Origin: Oppiella nova
Lineage: Eukaryota > Arthropoda > Arachnida > Sarcoptiformes > Oppiidae
Assembly (NCBI GenBank): GCA_905397405.1
Contig: CAJPVJ010000227.1
Location: forward strand, 1-31,400
DNA length: 31,400 bases
Direction of reading: 5' to 3'
The translations under genes were made by a program, and so were the position numbers. How positions within the stretch are numbered: the stretch's first letter is position 1; each line of letters begins with the position of its first letter. Of the stretch, positions 31,241 to 31,400 are shown piece by piece. A model generated the notes under the pieces. The model searched no databases. It was not told the DNA's origin and saw nothing but the letters and a program-made list of their open reading frames with translations.

Positions 31241-31400
31241 CTGAAATATACGGTATATTTAATAACTTAACATTTTCAAATAAAAGGTATTTCATTTCAA
31301 ACCAAGGATTTGGTATTTAAAATAAAAATATTAAACATTTGAATATTTAAATGAAAAGTACCTCAAAATGTTCACCAATAATGAATATTTTATGCCTATG
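31241..31400. other. right edge: presumed intron of the channel gene
   Basis: AT-rich sequence ending in an ATTTCAG acceptor (31243-31241, minus). No further exon is visible before the window ends. Confidence 0.4.

Noticed and set aside
1-31400. CRISPR array, prophage, operon or toxin-antitoxin type system
   Set aside because: Introns, splice signals, animal gene families and microsatellites show a eukaryotic nuclear region; the repeats present are microsatellites and TIR elements without regular spacers.

Overview
The window is nuclear DNA from a protostome animal, most likely a small arthropod and plausibly an acariform mite. Genes are split by GT-AG introns as short as 57 bp. Non-coding DNA is very AT-rich with many (GA)n/(CT)n arrays, coding exons are much richer in GC, and an ionotropic-receptor (IR) family channel is present. 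The mite assignment is inference from gene content and compactness; no species is claimed.

Layout. 1-2405 is AT-rich downstream sequence. 2406-21242 (minus) is a complete 18-exon gene for the heavy chain of cytoplasmic dynein 2, the retrograde intraflagellar-transport motor (DYNC2H1; Drosophila beethoven). Joined exons keep one frame of 3,696 codons, about 600 residues shorter than the vertebrate protein as I remember it. A canonical ciliary X-box (RFX site) lies 157 bp upstream of its ATG. 22330-24277 (minus) is a complete 5-exon MEST-type alpha/beta hydrolase. 24806-26936 (plus) is a 4-exon C2H2 zinc-finger gene, divergent from the hydrolase across 528 bp, whose protein shows two separate internal duplications. 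28030-28947 (minus) is an intronless deoxynucleoside kinase of the dNK/TK2 type with a likely mitochondrial leader. 29838 to at least 31240 (minus) is the 3' part of an IR-like channel that continues past the right edge and seems to carry a 1-nt frameshift.

Mobile and repeat content sits mostly in dynein introns: a 152-bp GC-rich element with inverted ends and a 12-bp direct flank; a 142-bp element with imperfect inverted ends; a perfect 95-bp inverted repeat and a 77-bp direct repeat that meet at one point; and eleven GA/CT arrays, all in the left 13 kb. One array supplies the polypyrimidine tract of an 82-bp dynein intron.

The genes do not form an operon-like unit. Dynein 2 and the IR-like channel could both serve ciliated sensory neurons, but their proximity may be chance. 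No CRISPR array, rRNA, tRNA or viral gene was recognised.
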